64,000 nt of DNA from Podocnemis expansa (Eukaryota; Chordata; Testudines; Podocnemididae). Positions within the stretch are counted from its first letter, which is position 1. Each line of letters starts with the position of its first letter. The position numbers and the translations under genes were made by a program. The notes beneath the pieces are model-generated. The model did not search any database and was not told where the DNA came from. It was given only the letters and a program-made list of their open reading frames with translations. The stretch spans positions 138,461,973-138,525,972 of the forward strand of contig ML681963.1 in the NCBI GenBank assembly GCA_007922195.1, in the 5' to 3' direction. Below, one piece after another: positions 21,200-32,830 of this stretch.

Positions 21200-21398
21200 T
21201 GGAATGATCCCAATCTGCATGAACAAGCAGGTCAAGTCCATGGCTGTGATCAGATAGGTGAGCCGGATCACCTGCTGCTTTTGGATCATATTTTCTGGCT
21301 TGTTTTGGTCCTGCATGATCTCGTTCTTGAATTTCAGTTCCTGTTTCTCTCCTCCAGAGCTGGCTCCTTCACCCATTCTGCTTAGGCAGAATTGTAAC
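21200..21398 (-). CDS. SLC22A18: SLC22A18 first coding exon (start codon, cytosolic N terminus, TM1)
   Basis: Reading the minus strand, a pyrimidine-rich acceptor (ccctttcag) precedes 22 bases of probable 5' UTR, then ATG at 21376-21374 and 59 codons ending at a GTGAGT donor (phase 0). Residues 1-37 are hydrophilic and lysine/glutamine-rich. Residues about 38-58 form TM1 with the family-typical LTCLFMQ followed by IIP. The acceptor just before the start codon implies at least one upstream non-coding exon, not identified. The hydrophilic N terminus appears longer than in the human protein, so translation could also use the internal methionine at residue 21 or 30. Family assignment rests on this block plus the next three in correct order. 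Confidence 0.88.
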
Positions 21399-21503
21399 CT
21401 GAAAGGGAACTTTCACCTAGGAACATGAGCTCATTTACATAAGTGCAAAAGTCATATTTGCAGTTTGAGGCTTAAGAGCATACAAGCTGCTGAGTCACTA
21501 TGT

Positions 21504-21675
21504 CAGTGTTTTCCAACCTGTGTGCAGTCAGGTCTGAGCAAGTGTGCCACAAAATTTTTTGAAAAACTACTCAAAGATCTCTGGATTGGCTCATTGGCTC
21601 ATGAATATTCATGAGTTCAAATTAATTAAAAGGTAGCAAGGTGTGCCATGGCAGAGAAAATGTTGGGAACCACTG
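21504..21675. mobile_element. hAT MITE, 172 bp, immediately upstream of SLC22A18 exon 1
   Basis: The ends are CAGTGTTTTCCAACC / GGTTGGGAACCACTG, with a perfect 8-bp duplication cactatgt (21496-21503 and 21676-21683). Copies with the same interior (ttttttgaaaaactactcaa) lie at 31594-31784 and 62767-63421. Confidence 0.95.
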
Positions 21676-21933
21676 CACTATGTTTTGCTGAGGTGTTTTA
21701 TTTCTTCTTTTTTTTAAAAAAAAAAATCATTTTTGCAAATGAAGACTATCTATGTTATCTTTGATTCAGACATTAGAGTGTATCAAAGATGGCCACTTTA
21801 ACAACAAGGAATCATGATGTTTCTCATTTTAGATTTGAGATTTAACCATTGGATTAAGAGACCTGTCCTAGTATTGGAGAAGGCTATTTTGAGAATCCCA
21901 GCAGATCTGAACTGAACTCAGTACTAAAGGGCT

Positions 21934-22126
21934 GAGGATATGTCTATACTGATGGCGGCAAAATCGCTGCTGTCAGCACAATCGTCTGGGAATGATTCAG
22001 CAGCACGCTCCAGAAATCCCATCAGCAGCTCCAGCCCCAAAACTGGAGTTGCTAAAAGCCAAACGCAAGCCATTTGCAGTTGGCTTCCCCTAGTGTGTCT
22101 TGGCAGCTTAGAAAGTTGTGTGCAGA
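21934..22126. mobile_element. Probable MITE (tatgtctatac type)
   Basis: Begins gatatgtctatactgatggcgg and ends near gttgtgtgcagatacc, with CGCTGCTGTCAGCA-like interior resembling the element ending at 5043. Ends are imperfect, so limits are approximate. Confidence 0.45.
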
Positions 22127-22439
22127 TACCCAAGGTAGTTTACGTACCTTGCATATCTGCCATCACCAGCCACCGAGAATCCCTGTAAATATGGACTAGG
22201 GCTAAGATTATAGAGCACAGCAATCACTCACTTCTTAACTTTTACTGAGTCAGCACTTCAAGAGAATGTTAAATTACCACTTTCTATTCAGCTGTTTTGG
22301 GTTCTCCAAGTGCTGGCTCTTTTTTAAAAATAGGGGGGCAAACTAAAATAAACATGATTTGTATTTCTTTTTAAAAGTTGAAAATGAAACGTGACATGGA
22401 ATCACATTCAATCAATTAGTTTTTATGCTACTTTCCATG

Positions 22440-22820
22440 CAAGCCTTGATAAATCTACGTCACAACCAGGAGCCAGTCCAAAAACGTAGGCACCCCTAGA
22501 TGTGAGGCCATGAAGGTCCCCCCAACACCATCCCATCACTGAGAGACCAGCAACAGCGCAAAACTCACTGGTTCCCACCACCACCGAAAAGCTACCACAG
22601 ATGTTAACTCTTTTGGTGGTGGCAACAGTACATGGAAACACCCCCTTTCCCCTGCTGCTGTTGCTACTGAAAAAAGCTGCTGCCAATGGCACTTTCAGCA
22701 GTGGATGGTGAGAGAGGAATCGCAACTCTTTTTTTTAGGTGCCAGAAGGAATTCACCTCCCTGGCTGCCACAGCTAAGTATCAGAGGCAAAATGTGTCAC
22801 CCAGGATTTATCAAGCCCTG
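22440..22820. mobile_element. hAT-like element, 381 bp
   Basis: The left end caagccttgataaatc and right end gatttatcaagccctg are inverted repeats over about 16 bases. Flanking 8-mers do not match, so the target duplication has decayed. The interior includes ggtggtggcaacagtacatgg and no coding capacity. Confidence 0.65.
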
Positions 22821-23119
22821 TTTTACCAGATAAGTCCCAATGCTGGAGAAATGCCTGATCTCACTCAGAGATAACTGAGGTACTCTCCAGATTAGGACAG
22901 GACCCAATGGATCTAAAAGGAAATATAAGGTGCAGAGAGCCAAGAACTCAGAGCTTTGACTCCAGTGAAAGACTGTATAGACATCATGCTTTGAACACTT
23001 CAAATGGCTGATCGGCTGCAGATGCTCTTGTGCTGACTTTACTGTGCTCACGTATTGTAGCTCATGTATGCAATGTGTGCTTGTTATTATACTATCACGG
23101 GGGCCAGAGGCCTGGATTT

Positions 23120-23365
23120 GGGAAGAGATCAGTGACCTATTTATAAATTTTAAGGCTAAAAGGATCACTGTGATCGGCTTACTGTGTGTTGCCATCCCTG
23201 GGGGACATAAAGGACAGGCCAAATGGGCAAGGTGGAAGCCATATAGTTAAGGCCAGGACTTCAACACCATGAGAAGATTGCAAGGTGATCGTTTAATTAT
23301 CCTGATCGTGATTCGAATTTTCTGAAGGTCTAGTCTGACCTGATGTACATAACACAGGCCAGTGG
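23120..23365 (+). repeat. CR1-like 3' region, interrupted
   Basis: ttaaggctaaaaggatcactg at 23149 and then ctagtctgacctgatgtac ... aacacaggcc at 23330-23360 are the two halves of a common amniote CR1 3' segment. About 150 bp of unrelated sequence separates them. Confidence 0.6.
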
Positions 23366-25420
23366 TCCTGCACCAGGTCCAGGGCCAGACGTGGTAGGAG
23401 TGACTCAAACACAAAGCGGCAAACGTTCATGTGACTTCACTGAAATCAATGAAACTACAAGGACTGCCAACTCCATATGTTCAAAATTCATGATTCAGGT
23501 CCTAAAATGTGCATAAGGTTGTCTTAAAAAAATCATGATTTTGAAAACAATAAGCTTGTAGCCTCTTTTTATTTGCATTCTGAACCTATAGGGGCCACAC
23601 TTTGAAGTTTTTCTTTGCAAGGAAGACTGGAAAGTGACCTCATCGACTCCAAAATTTCTTGAGGCTTTAAGGAAAATACTAAACACCGCATAGCTCATGA
23701 TAACCAGTGACACTGGCACATCAGTAAAGTGACAGGTGTGTGGCTGCAGGATTGCCTACACAGCAGTCGTCAAGGCCCTTGTGTATCACAGTATTTAAAC
23801 TCTGGGGGGAAGCATATTGTAAACTCTTTGAGCAGGGGCTATCTTTTTGCTCTGTATTTATACATAGCCTAGACAATGGGATCCAGGCCCATGGTTCTTT
23901 GGGCAGTATAGCAATATAAAGACATAAATAAATTAGGGGAACTTGTGGAGGTTTCATGTTACGCAGGGAGGAGTGACCCTACTCAGAGAGTTCACAGTAA
24001 CACCATATTCCACCTGACCTGAAGCATGAATCGGCTGAAAACAACAGAGAACAGACATGTTTATTGACTCTGATATTGTAAATGCTGCGCTGAAGTAGAT
24101 CTAAACCCATATAAAACCCAGGCCACATTTGTCATCTAAAGATTAAGAAGGATTTACTTACAGGGTGACTTAGTTGTATGCAAGATTGGTGCTAAATATT
24201 CAACTCATCTAAGCATAAAACAACACACAGTTCAGCACCTGGATTCCCTGCAGGAGTCTAGGCAGCAGTGTAAAACAAAACTTCCGGGTTTGTATGAAAT
24301 GGCACCAGGGACTGTGAACAAATTCAAACACTTGAGAGAAGCGTAGTTAAACAACAAAACTCTGTCTTAGAGGTTTTGAGGCAATCAGCCATAAATCCAG
24401 CCCAGACAGATAAAAGGTAGCTCCTTATGTGCACATAATAAATCTTCGGTGAGATGATTAAGCAGCAGATCTTCTAAACTGAAACTGAAAAGAACCTCTT
24501 TAAAGGCTACCAAGGGAAGTGATAATTTGGTCACACACCCCACTTTTTTTCCCACACTTGTGCTCCATGCAGCAAAGGCCTATGCCTTCTCCCAAAGTGC
24601 ACTTTGGAATGACCTGATCATTACCTGGACTAAAAAAGGAACAGAGATGATTTACCTGTTTTTCATGTTTAGCATGTGGATCACAATATAAGGGACAAGA
24701 CTCCAACAAGGGAAAGTCTAAAGTGAAGATCTGAGGCCCAGATTTTTAATATTCAAAACTGCTGATTTAGGACAAGGCAATGAGTTGAGGAGCAAAGCAG
24801 GCTACAGGCATAGTTTGACCTCTGCATTTGGGGGGACCTGGAACTTTATATGATTAATAAAAGGTATAGGACTACTGGATTTACCAATTGTTAGTGGTAA
24901 TTAAATTACGGTGTAGTTGACATCACAAATACAGTCCACATTCATCATTTATTCACCCTTAATTTTTCATTTTAACATAATTATTTGCTATGTTTATCCC
25001 ACTTAAAAAAAAATCAACATGAGCATAGTAACAAAATACTTGACTAAACAGAACCGGGCACTTTCTTGGAACTGTGAATCATGTCTCCCCGCTTTTTTAG
25101 AGATATATAATCATGCACTGCACACAAACAAAAATCCATCGCTAAAGCCTGTCCCCTCTCCCCATCTGCTTCAGCACATTCAACTCATGTTTAACCTTGC
25201 CTGGTCACTCTGTCACTTACCTGGGCTTAACACTGTACTGCAGGTTGCACAGATGCATGGGAAGCAGCTCAGATCGTATGTTCTTCGCTACAATGTTACA
25301 GATGCTGATGACAGTGCAGTCTCCATGATTAAATGCCCATTTTTTGGGGTGGCTAATCAAATTGAAATGGCTCCAAGCTAGAGCACTGAGAGAGCCAAGA
25401 ATTGCTCTCCTGCCCTATTT
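23366..25420. other. Intergenic or 5' intron sequence, no gene seen
   Basis: A+T-rich DNA without recognised exon, repeat or promoter signal. Short frames are not supported. Confidence 0.4.
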
Positions 25421-25425
25421 TGCAG

Positions 25426-25442
25426 CGGGGGGGGGGGGGGGG
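25426..25442 (+). repeat. Poly-G run
   Basis: An uninterrupted G run of about 17 bases within a G+C-rich patch (25400-25620). It accounts for the overlapping frames there. Confidence 0.9.
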
Positions 25443-28111
25443 CACACGACTGCCCGGTCTTGCTGCTCCCCACACCTCCAAATCTTTCTCCATGGGGAGG
25501 AAGCAAAGGAGAAATTTGGATCCGTCCCCCCCAAGTCACTTCTGTGGTTTCCCTAGTTTGAGCCACACTCCCACACCTCCCCCATCTTCACCCACAGAAC
25601 AGCCGCCCTGTGTGGCACACTCCCATTTGAAGTCACAATTTGCAAGTTACAAGCTACAATGTAAAATGCATCAGACACTATGGCTGATCAATATTTCAGC
25701 CCTCCTCTAGAAGGAAGTATAGTCACATGCTCAGCAGACTCCAACCTTTTGAGAGGAGCACAGAGCTGCATCAGAAGGGCCTGTGTTCAGTCTGTGTTCA
25801 CTGATAACTCCCACAGATTACCACGTTGTTCAGCTTAATGTGATCATGCCCACTTTACGCATTCAAAGCCTCAGGTCCCACAGAAAGGACGACAGGGACC
25901 CACAGCTCTCAAAAGGATACCTAATTTGATAGTCCATGCTCTATTTCCACACAGCTTTACAAAGTTTACATCCTGGCCTGATGTTCCTTCCATACACCAT
26001 TCCAGGCATCGTTACTAGAACACTTTGTCAGTAGATGGAGCACTTCACCCACACAGTAAATTACATCACAAGTAGGGGGAATGCTTGCAGAGATAACAAT
26101 CATACACTTCATCAATGGAGAAGGCTCTGCATTTCAGTTAAATAAGCACACCAACCTTCTACTGAAATGCAATCGGGGTTCATCCACACAACTGTTGGGA
26201 TGACACAGCTCTCAGTATCTTTATATTCAGGTTCTACCTAGCTTTTCCTCAAGTCTGCTTTCCCTAGACTCTCATTTAGTCTAGAATATAGTTTAATTGA
26301 GGAAAATAGCCTGTGAGAGGAGGAATGGGGGTGGGAAAAGGAGGGAGCAGAACTGAGCGTTTAAATAACTAGCAGAGACGAGGTTTGTGTATGATGTTAA
26401 ACCTTTGCTGAATTAATCAGAGGGGCTGACCCTTCCTATTTTATTTATACCCACTCTGCATTTTTCACAGTGGCTACACATAAAGTGGCAGATTCATTTT
26501 TTTTATTCCAGGCCAACTCTATCGATCTTTAAATGTCTGATCTAAAATCCAACGAAATCAACAAGTCAGGGGAATTTCTGTTATATTTAACCCAGACTTC
26601 CTTAAATATGAAAATATTCAAAATTCAAAGAATTTTCTGCATTAATTTAAAAAGATAACACAAACAATTAGATTAAATGGATTAACCAGAAAGACAAGAA
26701 AGCCTCAGCATCTCAGTTCCCATTCTCTATGCAATAAATACATTTGTTAGACTTTAAAAGTGCTTTAAAAGACTCCTTGTTTGTTTTCCCATGCTCTCTG
26801 ATGCTGTAATCCTGATACTATAACTACTACTTTATGGTGTAATTTATAAGCAAAATTCACCACTGGACTCAGACAGTCCCACTCCACTGAAGTTCAACTA
26901 GCTGGTACCCTCCTATGCCAGTGACGAACTTAGGTCCTCTTTGATGTAGGCGTGAGTCAACAGCAACTTGAGAAAAATATGTATGGCTGAAGCTTGCAGA
27001 ATCAGCTGTACTACTAGGCCAAATCCAGCTTTAGGTTACTTGGATGTAAATCCCACTGAAGCCAACAACACTTTAAAATAGAAATCTTATTCATTAATTC
27101 CTTGATCCTCTTTGTAGTAGTAATATTAGGAAACAATTTACATCAGAGTAGCATTACAGTTTTATCTGAAAGAACCTTGCTAATGAGCTTGTAAATTAGA
27201 TAACTGTTGATAACATGTGATAACTGATTGGTCACACTTAACGAAAAACTAGAAAACAGGCATAATAGACTGCAGAGCAATTGGAAATGGGTTATTTGTA
27301 CAGAATAGCTGGACTACAGAGGGACAGGATGAGTTGAGAAGGTAAAGATGGAGGGAAGGAAAACACAGGAGCCAAATCTGTGGTTAATATGATGCTGATT
27401 GTGCTGACTTCCATCCCTCATTGTATTCACTGATAAAAGCTATTTGAGATATGTTTATAGTGTTGATGAATGACTTCACTGTCTAATGCCTCCTCTCTGA
27501 TGTCTGTTTATCTGGCAATCCCAGAAAGAATACAAAGAGACTGGGGAAGCAGGACACATCTTCAAAGAAGGGTTTCACAGCTTTATTATTCGGACAGAAT
27601 TCCTGCTGCTGAAGTCATTGGCTGTGGTAATCACAACTCTCTAAAAGAGTGTATGGGATGTATGGGAATCTGTTCACAGCCAAGCTACTATTTGGAAATA
27701 AAATGTTAGCTTAAAAAGGGTTAGGGTTTTCATTATATTTTTAGGTAAGTGACTTAAGGGGAATCTGTGAACAACCTTCTCTGTTCAGCAAAAGATAGCA
27801 AGTTTTGCTGAGTATTTTAAGTTTCCTTTATCAATTAAACATTTTTAGGAACTACTGATGTTCTCTCTGGCATTGCCGGGCAGGCTGGGTGAAATCCACC
27901 TCCTCTGCAGTGGGCCAGAAAAAGGTTTATGGACTACTAAACACAGGGAATATGTGGACCGTGATTACCTTAAAACTGCTTTCCCTTGTATCTATCCTGT
28001 GCCAGCCATTTAAGACCTCAAAATAGGGTTTAAGAGGGCTTAAAGTGATGCCTAGGCCAAGTGCAGGCCCACTAAACAAGGGTGAATTTCATCTCTTATG
28101 AAAGTGGCTTA
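25443..28111. other. Intergenic DNA; one reversed cctgtggcac-family fragment
   Basis: Mostly unique A+T-rich DNA. At about 26725-26792, gcaataaatacatttgttag ... gactccttgtttg is the inverted complement of the foldback repeat arm seen at 20383. No gene recognised. Confidence 0.45.
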
Positions 28112-28475
28112 GGCTATGCCTACCCTGTCACATTAGTCCAGCCTAAGGAAGTTTAGTCTAGACTAATTTGGCCCACAGCCACATTAGGCTTTGCCTCTTA
28201 GTTCGGACTAGGTAAAGCTTAGTCCAAATTAGTAAATACCGGTGGTTAGTCTGGACTTACTCTCTTAGTTTGAACTTTTGTTCAAACTAAGCATATGCAA
28301 TGCTCGAAGTAAAGGTTAGTTGGAACTTAAAAAGTTCATACTAAGCCATTAGTTCAAACTAGCTGCACATATTTGTTTGAACTAAAAAGTTAGTTTGAGC
28401 TAGAAAGCATGGCTAGTTCGAACTAAAAAGCTGTGGTTAGTTTAAACTAGCCTGAGGTTAGTTCAGGCTAACCTT
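28112..28475. mobile_element. MITE rich in ttagttcaaactaa, right end unclear
   Basis: Begins ggctatgcctaccctgtcac and consists of alternating gttcgaacta and tagtttaaactag blocks that can fold on themselves. The expected tagacatagcc right end is not found, so it is truncated or diverged. Closest relatives are 34406-34825 and the outer element at 36433. Confidence 0.6.
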
Positions 28476-28499
28476 GGACCTTTTCAGTTCAGGTCATCT

Positions 28500-30510
28500 G
28501 GCTCACTGAGATCTGAGGTCACCACTCGGAGTTTGAGGGACAGGGCTGATAACATGTTCCTGCCATCCATGTGGGGTACCGTAACTGCCTAGCACCCAAG
28601 ACCCCGTGACTGTCAAGGAACTATCCCTGCTGGAAAGAAGGCCTAGGTGATGAGGCGCTGGAAGAGGAGCAGAAAAACTCCACCTAGGCCACTTTCCAAA
28701 TTGAATATTACCACTGGCCTGAGGGTCAGAATCTAGGGCCCGACAGTTTGAGTTGGGGAGAAATTTCGTCCCACCTGAGGGGAAGGAAGGAAGAATGGTC
28801 CATGGGTACCCTAACAACAGGTAATTGACTGGAAAATGCCTGCCTGGTGCACAGACTCTGGAAGCTGCATAGGCCAATATTCACCACAAATATTTATAGC
28901 AGGCCTCTGGGTCAGCATCAGAGGGACCGACCGCCAGGGTTGGGCAAGGGCTCATCCCACGAGGGGAGAATAGGGGACAGATGGTCCCATATTGTCTGGC
29001 CCCATCCTGTGGAAAGGGGATGGGTGACGGTAGTGGGCCCGGGCTATCAGTCAGCAGGTAGCTACTAGAGGCGTTCCTGTCCCCCAGGGTACTCATTAAG
29101 TGGCCTTAGGTCGCTTCCCATCCTCTTGAAACAACCAAACCCTTCTGAGTACTAGGGGATGAAGCCCTGGGTCACAGGATCCTGGGATATCTGGGACTGC
29201 CCGATAAACAGCCTGTGGTCCTCCAGGAAGCTTGGGCTAGGATATTAGGGGAACAGAGTTCCTCTTTCGCTAAGAGTAAGAAGTCCCCTTTTTACTTGGA
29301 AAGGGGAGAAAAATATGGGGTCAGGCCGGAGGTCCTATCATGAAGAGATACTCCCAAGTGTGTTTGCCCCAGAGCTAGGGACAGGCTACATGGGGTTGAG
29401 TTTGGGAAAAAAGAGAGTAATAACCCTTAAGGTGTCTGATCCAGGTGGAAAAGTCAGGTTTGAGCTACCAGGCATCTAACTACCCGATGCAGCTGTTCTG
29501 AGCCGGTGCCCTGGCAGATGACAGCAAGTTACCTGATCCCGCAGACCCCTGAGGGTGGATTCTTTGAAGAAGAGAAGGGTAGGGCCCAAGCCCTGCCAGA
29601 CAGCCGCTGGATGAAAGGGGCCTGCATTGTGGGTCATGGTGTGTCACCCAGGCTTGGTAAATCTGGGACCGAAAGGCAGGAAAACGAGAAAGGCTTTGCA
29701 AGTGGTAGAAAGGCATGAGGGTCCAGAACCCAGATAGGGATAACACCGTTCTGGAATTGTGGGGTCGGGGCGCATGGAATTGGGGTGTGGCCCTCATATG
29801 TTCAGCCAAGTCACAACAAGGGATACCCAAGGAAGTGCTCCTTACTTCTATGACAGGGAATAACACTGCCCCTTCCAAGATTTATAGGCATCACCCTGGT
29901 TTTGCCATGTGTGCCCACCAGAGAGAGTGGAGAAGCACTGAGCATGAAAGAGCTGGGGTGGAAGGGGGGGGGGGGGGGCTTCTCTCCCCGATAAGCGAAA
30001 AGCCCCAGTGAGAATTCACGGGTGGCACCAAAAGGAGAGGAACTTTTGGTGGATGTTTTGCATCCATTATTCTGGGTAATAGGAGCAAGTATGTTGGGGC
30101 CCAGAGTAGTATGTGGTCCCTGTCTAAAGGAAAGACCAATGACCAACAGCCAGACTAAGAGGTTCCAACCTCTGGTAGAGGGAGGAGTCCCACCACTGCA
30201 GGAAGGGGGTATGGGCCTGGGACAGGAGAAACTCTCCTGTCCACAAATGAAACAAGGCCGCAGGGGTTAGCATGCCATGACTCAGTCACTCAGCCAAAAA
30301 CGGCGAATCAGGGCAGGTGTAAAGCTCCTGCTGGGTGGGAGGAAGTTCAGGGGCCCCTGAAGGGAGGAGGCCCAAGTACTTAACCTCCCCCTGGGGGTCT
30401 TGGGCACTGGCGATGATGACCTCGGTCTCCACCAGGAAAAGAGCCTCCCTGTTGAAGGGGAGGTCAAAGATGACCTGTTGGGAGGCCATGGTGACAGACT
30501 TCTGCTGTGA
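28500..30510 (-). repeat. Unclassified moderately G+C-rich block, possible retroelement remnant
   Basis: This 2-kb block differs in composition from its flanks and ends sharply near 30490. On the minus strand a 67-codon frame starts at 30489 with MASQQVIFDLPFNREALFL, followed by acidic and proline-rich sequence. It resembles the opening of a structural gag-like protein, but I cannot place it in a family. The frame closes at 30286 and later segments are broken. A G run at 29967-29978 lies inside. It could equally be a domesticated or lineage-specific repeat. Confidence 0.3.
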
Positions 30511-30983
30511 TCTATTTATTATGTGAGTTAAGTGTCCTTAAATGGCCATTAACTTGCATAATCCATTCACAATGTATACGTTAACTAGTGGATGTTACTC
30601 AGGTTTGGAATGCATCATATATGTTGGCATAGTTAATATCGTTAGATAACTTCAGATACAAAAACCTCTGTATTTCAGACACAATACTATATGCATATAC
30701 ACAGGATAGTCATACTCACCAAATCAGTGGCTTTCCATTGACGCCTTACACTATACTTTGCATAAGTTTGGTTGCAGTTGTATAACAGTGGTAGCAATGT
30801 TACTCATGGTTGTATTTCAATCATACAACATTACAGGGTGTATCAGGACAAAGCTGGGGATGAGAGGGGTGAGACCATAGTACACAACCTGCTGACCCTT
30901 CTGGCTTGTGCTGTTAGCTATAAGCAGATCAGGGGAGGCTGCCATACCTTAGAACAGTAGCTAGGGCTGCCTAGGGCACTGGT

Positions 30984-31423
30984 CAGGGCCGTAACCATGG
31001 CGAGGTGAAAGGGGCTTTGCCCTGGGCGCCAATTTAAAAGGGCACCATGGGCAACCCATCACATCTGCCACTTCTGGCTGAGGCAGGGAAGCAATCCCCC
31101 CGCTTGCTCTGGCCATGGCAGGGAAGCAATCCCTCCCCCGCTGCTTCCCTGCCATGACGAGAGCTGGCAGGTGTGATCCCTTTCCCCTGCCACGGACAGA
31201 GGCGGCAGGGAGGATTGCTTCCTGCCACAGCCAGAGCTGACAATGGAGGAGTCCCTTCTCCCCATGTCTGGGGGGTAGGGACCCCTGTTGCCAGCTCTGG
31301 CCACGGCGGGGAAGGTCTGCAACCCCCTCTCCCCACTACCATATAGATGGGCCCTGGATTGGGCCCAGGGGGTGCCTTTGGGGCTGCTTGCCTGGGGGGC
31401 CGGAACCCCTAGTTATGGTCCTG
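30984..31423. mobile_element. hAT-like element, 440 bp
   Basis: The ends are CAGGGCCGTAACCATGG / CCCCTAGTTATGGTCCTG. The interior is G+C-rich (ggcagggaagcaatcc repeated). The target duplication is not clear because another hAT element begins at 31425, directly at its right end. Confidence 0.7.
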
Positions 31424-31424
31424 G

Positions 31425-31585
31425 CAGGTTCTCAATCTTTTGCATATCACAACCCTATAGGACACACTAACTCCTCCTCCCCTGCCCCTGGCCAAATCCA
31501 GCCATCTCCCTGGCTTGCCACAACACACTTACCACTGCGTGGCAACACAGTAATGTGTCCTGACACAGTGGCTGAAAAACCACTG
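31425..31585. mobile_element. hAT MITE, 161 bp, uninterrupted form of the 62712 family
   Basis: Starts caggttctcaatcttttgc and ends ggctgaaaaaccactg. Its middle (caaatccagccatctccctgg, aacacacttacc) matches the two outer halves of the element at 62712-63549. It therefore serves as the empty-site counterpart of that nested insertion. Confidence 0.8.
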
Positions 31586-31593
31586 GCTTAGGG

Positions 31594-31784
31594 CAGTGTT
31601 TCCCAACCAGTGTGCCACCAGGTCTGAGCAAGTGCGTCACAAAATTTTTTGAAAAACTACTCAAAGAGCTCTGGATTGGCTCATGAATATTCATGATCTT
31701 ATTTGGAAACTATACGGTGGTGTGCCTCAAATTAATTAAAGGTAGCAAGGTATATCATGGCAGAGAAAATGTTGGGAGCTACGG
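31594..31784. mobile_element. hAT MITE, 191 bp
   Basis: CAGTGTTTCCCAACCAG at the left and a degraded ..GTTGGGAGCTACGG at the right. The flanks gcttaggg (31586-31593) and gcctaggg (31785-31792) are an 8-bp duplication with one mismatch. It lies 8 bases from the previous hAT element. Confidence 0.88.
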
Positions 31785-31882
31785 GCCTAGGGTACACTAG
31801 GTGTCATTTACCCTTGGAGCAGCCCAGAACTGGGAGAATGCAAAAGACCATACGCCAATGAATTCTATTATTATAATAGAGC

Positions 31883-32384
31883 CAGGTGTGGCCAAACCGC
31901 AGCTCATGAGCCACATGCGGCTCTTGAAAGAAAAAGTGCAGCTCACAGAGGAGCACACTGGGGAGAGGTGTGCCATGGCTGGAGATGGTGGGGAGAGGCG
32001 CTCCATGGTTGGGGATGGTGGGAAGCAGCATGGCATGGTCAGGGCTGGTGGGCAAGCTGCAGCATGGTCAGGGATAGTGGAAAGAAGCATGGCATGGTTG
32101 GAGATGGTGGGGAAGCGGCAGCATGGTCAGGGATGGCAGAGATGCAGTGGCATTTTTACAGTAGGCCTAGTTTTCACGGTAACCTTAAGTAATTATTAGA
32201 ATCTGACATTAGTAGGATCAATATTTGCCCTCTTTTTATGATAAAATTAAAGTGTGCAATTAATTTTAAACTTAGTCATTTTGGAGGAGGTAAAAGTATA
32301 TGGCTATATGGCTCCATGCAGCTCATGAAGATTTAATAATTTACTTGTGTGGCTCTTGAGTTTCCTAAGTTTGGTGTCCCCCTG
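31883..32384. mobile_element. hAT-like element with minisatellite core
   Basis: The left end caggtgtggccaaaccg and right end agtttggtgtccccctg are imperfect inverted repeats of a CAGGGGTGGCCAAAC type. Between about 31975 and 32150 a unit of about 33 bp (catggttggggatggtggg) is repeated five times with variation. Confidence 0.7.
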
Positions 32385-32579
32385 TAACAGACCATATGGC
32401 AGCCAGCCTTATATTACAGGAGCTCTGATTGTCCCAAGTGATCTCAAGCATGGACTCTTACTCCCAGTGACTTCAAAACAGTAAAAGTCTTTGTCTGTAC
32501 CTGGGGGTCCCTTTACAGGGGCACAAGGCCTTTATACACCACATTTCTAGCATGGTTTTCCTTGGCCTGTATACACTGA

Positions 32580-32830
32580 GAGGAAGGGATGGTCCAATGG
32601 TAAGATGCTACCCTAGGTTATTCAGGTTCACTTTCATGCTCTGCCACGTGTTTCCTTGGTGACATTGGGCCAGTTGCTTAGAATCTCTGTGCCTCTGTTC
32701 GTCACCTGTAGAATGGGGATAACAGCACTTTTCTACCCAGTAGGATGTTGTGATGAACATATACAAAATATTGTGAAGCACTCAGATAATACTGTAAGGA
32801 GAGTCATATAAGTACTTAAGTCAGGGAATT
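32580..32830 (+). repeat. tRNA-derived CORE/MIR-like SINE, near full length
   Basis: Box-A-like tggtccaatggtaagatgc and box-B-like ggttcactttc are followed by ctctgccacgtgtttccttgg, ggccagttgcttagaatctc, tgcctctgttcgtcacctg and aatggggataacagcac. This is the classic order of a MIR/CORE SINE with 3' LINE-like tail. Confidence 0.8.

Larger units (their letters stand above)
3723..21398 (-). other. SLC22A18: SLC22A18 gene locus, 5' half (four coding exons and three introns)
   Basis: Four separated minus-strand blocks join through consensus GT-AG introns into one frame resembling the N-terminal half of SLC22A18, a 12-helix MFS membrane transporter linked to organic-cation/drug export. Exon order is 21200-21398, 18971-19068, 6781-6926, 3723-3855. 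Introns are about 2.1, 12.0 and 2.9 kb, with phases 0, 2 and 1; the last visible donor leaves phase 2. The joined exons give about 185 residues, against roughly 420 for the mammalian protein, so the 3' half (TM6-TM12) is missing here and should lie beyond position 1. The 12-kb intron carries a DIRS retrotransposon in the opposite orientation. The exons are open and motif-bearing, so the gene looks functional in this region. In mammals it sits in the CDKN1C/KCNQ1/PHLDA2 neighbourhood; none of those genes is visible here. Confidence 0.9.

Noticed and set aside
31975..32150. CRISPR-like array
   Set aside because: Contiguous diverged 33-bp tandem repeats without spacers, in a vertebrate transposon.
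32580..32650. tRNA gene
   Set aside because: Box A and box B are present, but the arms do not pair as a full cloverleaf and the downstream SINE core shows it is a SINE head.
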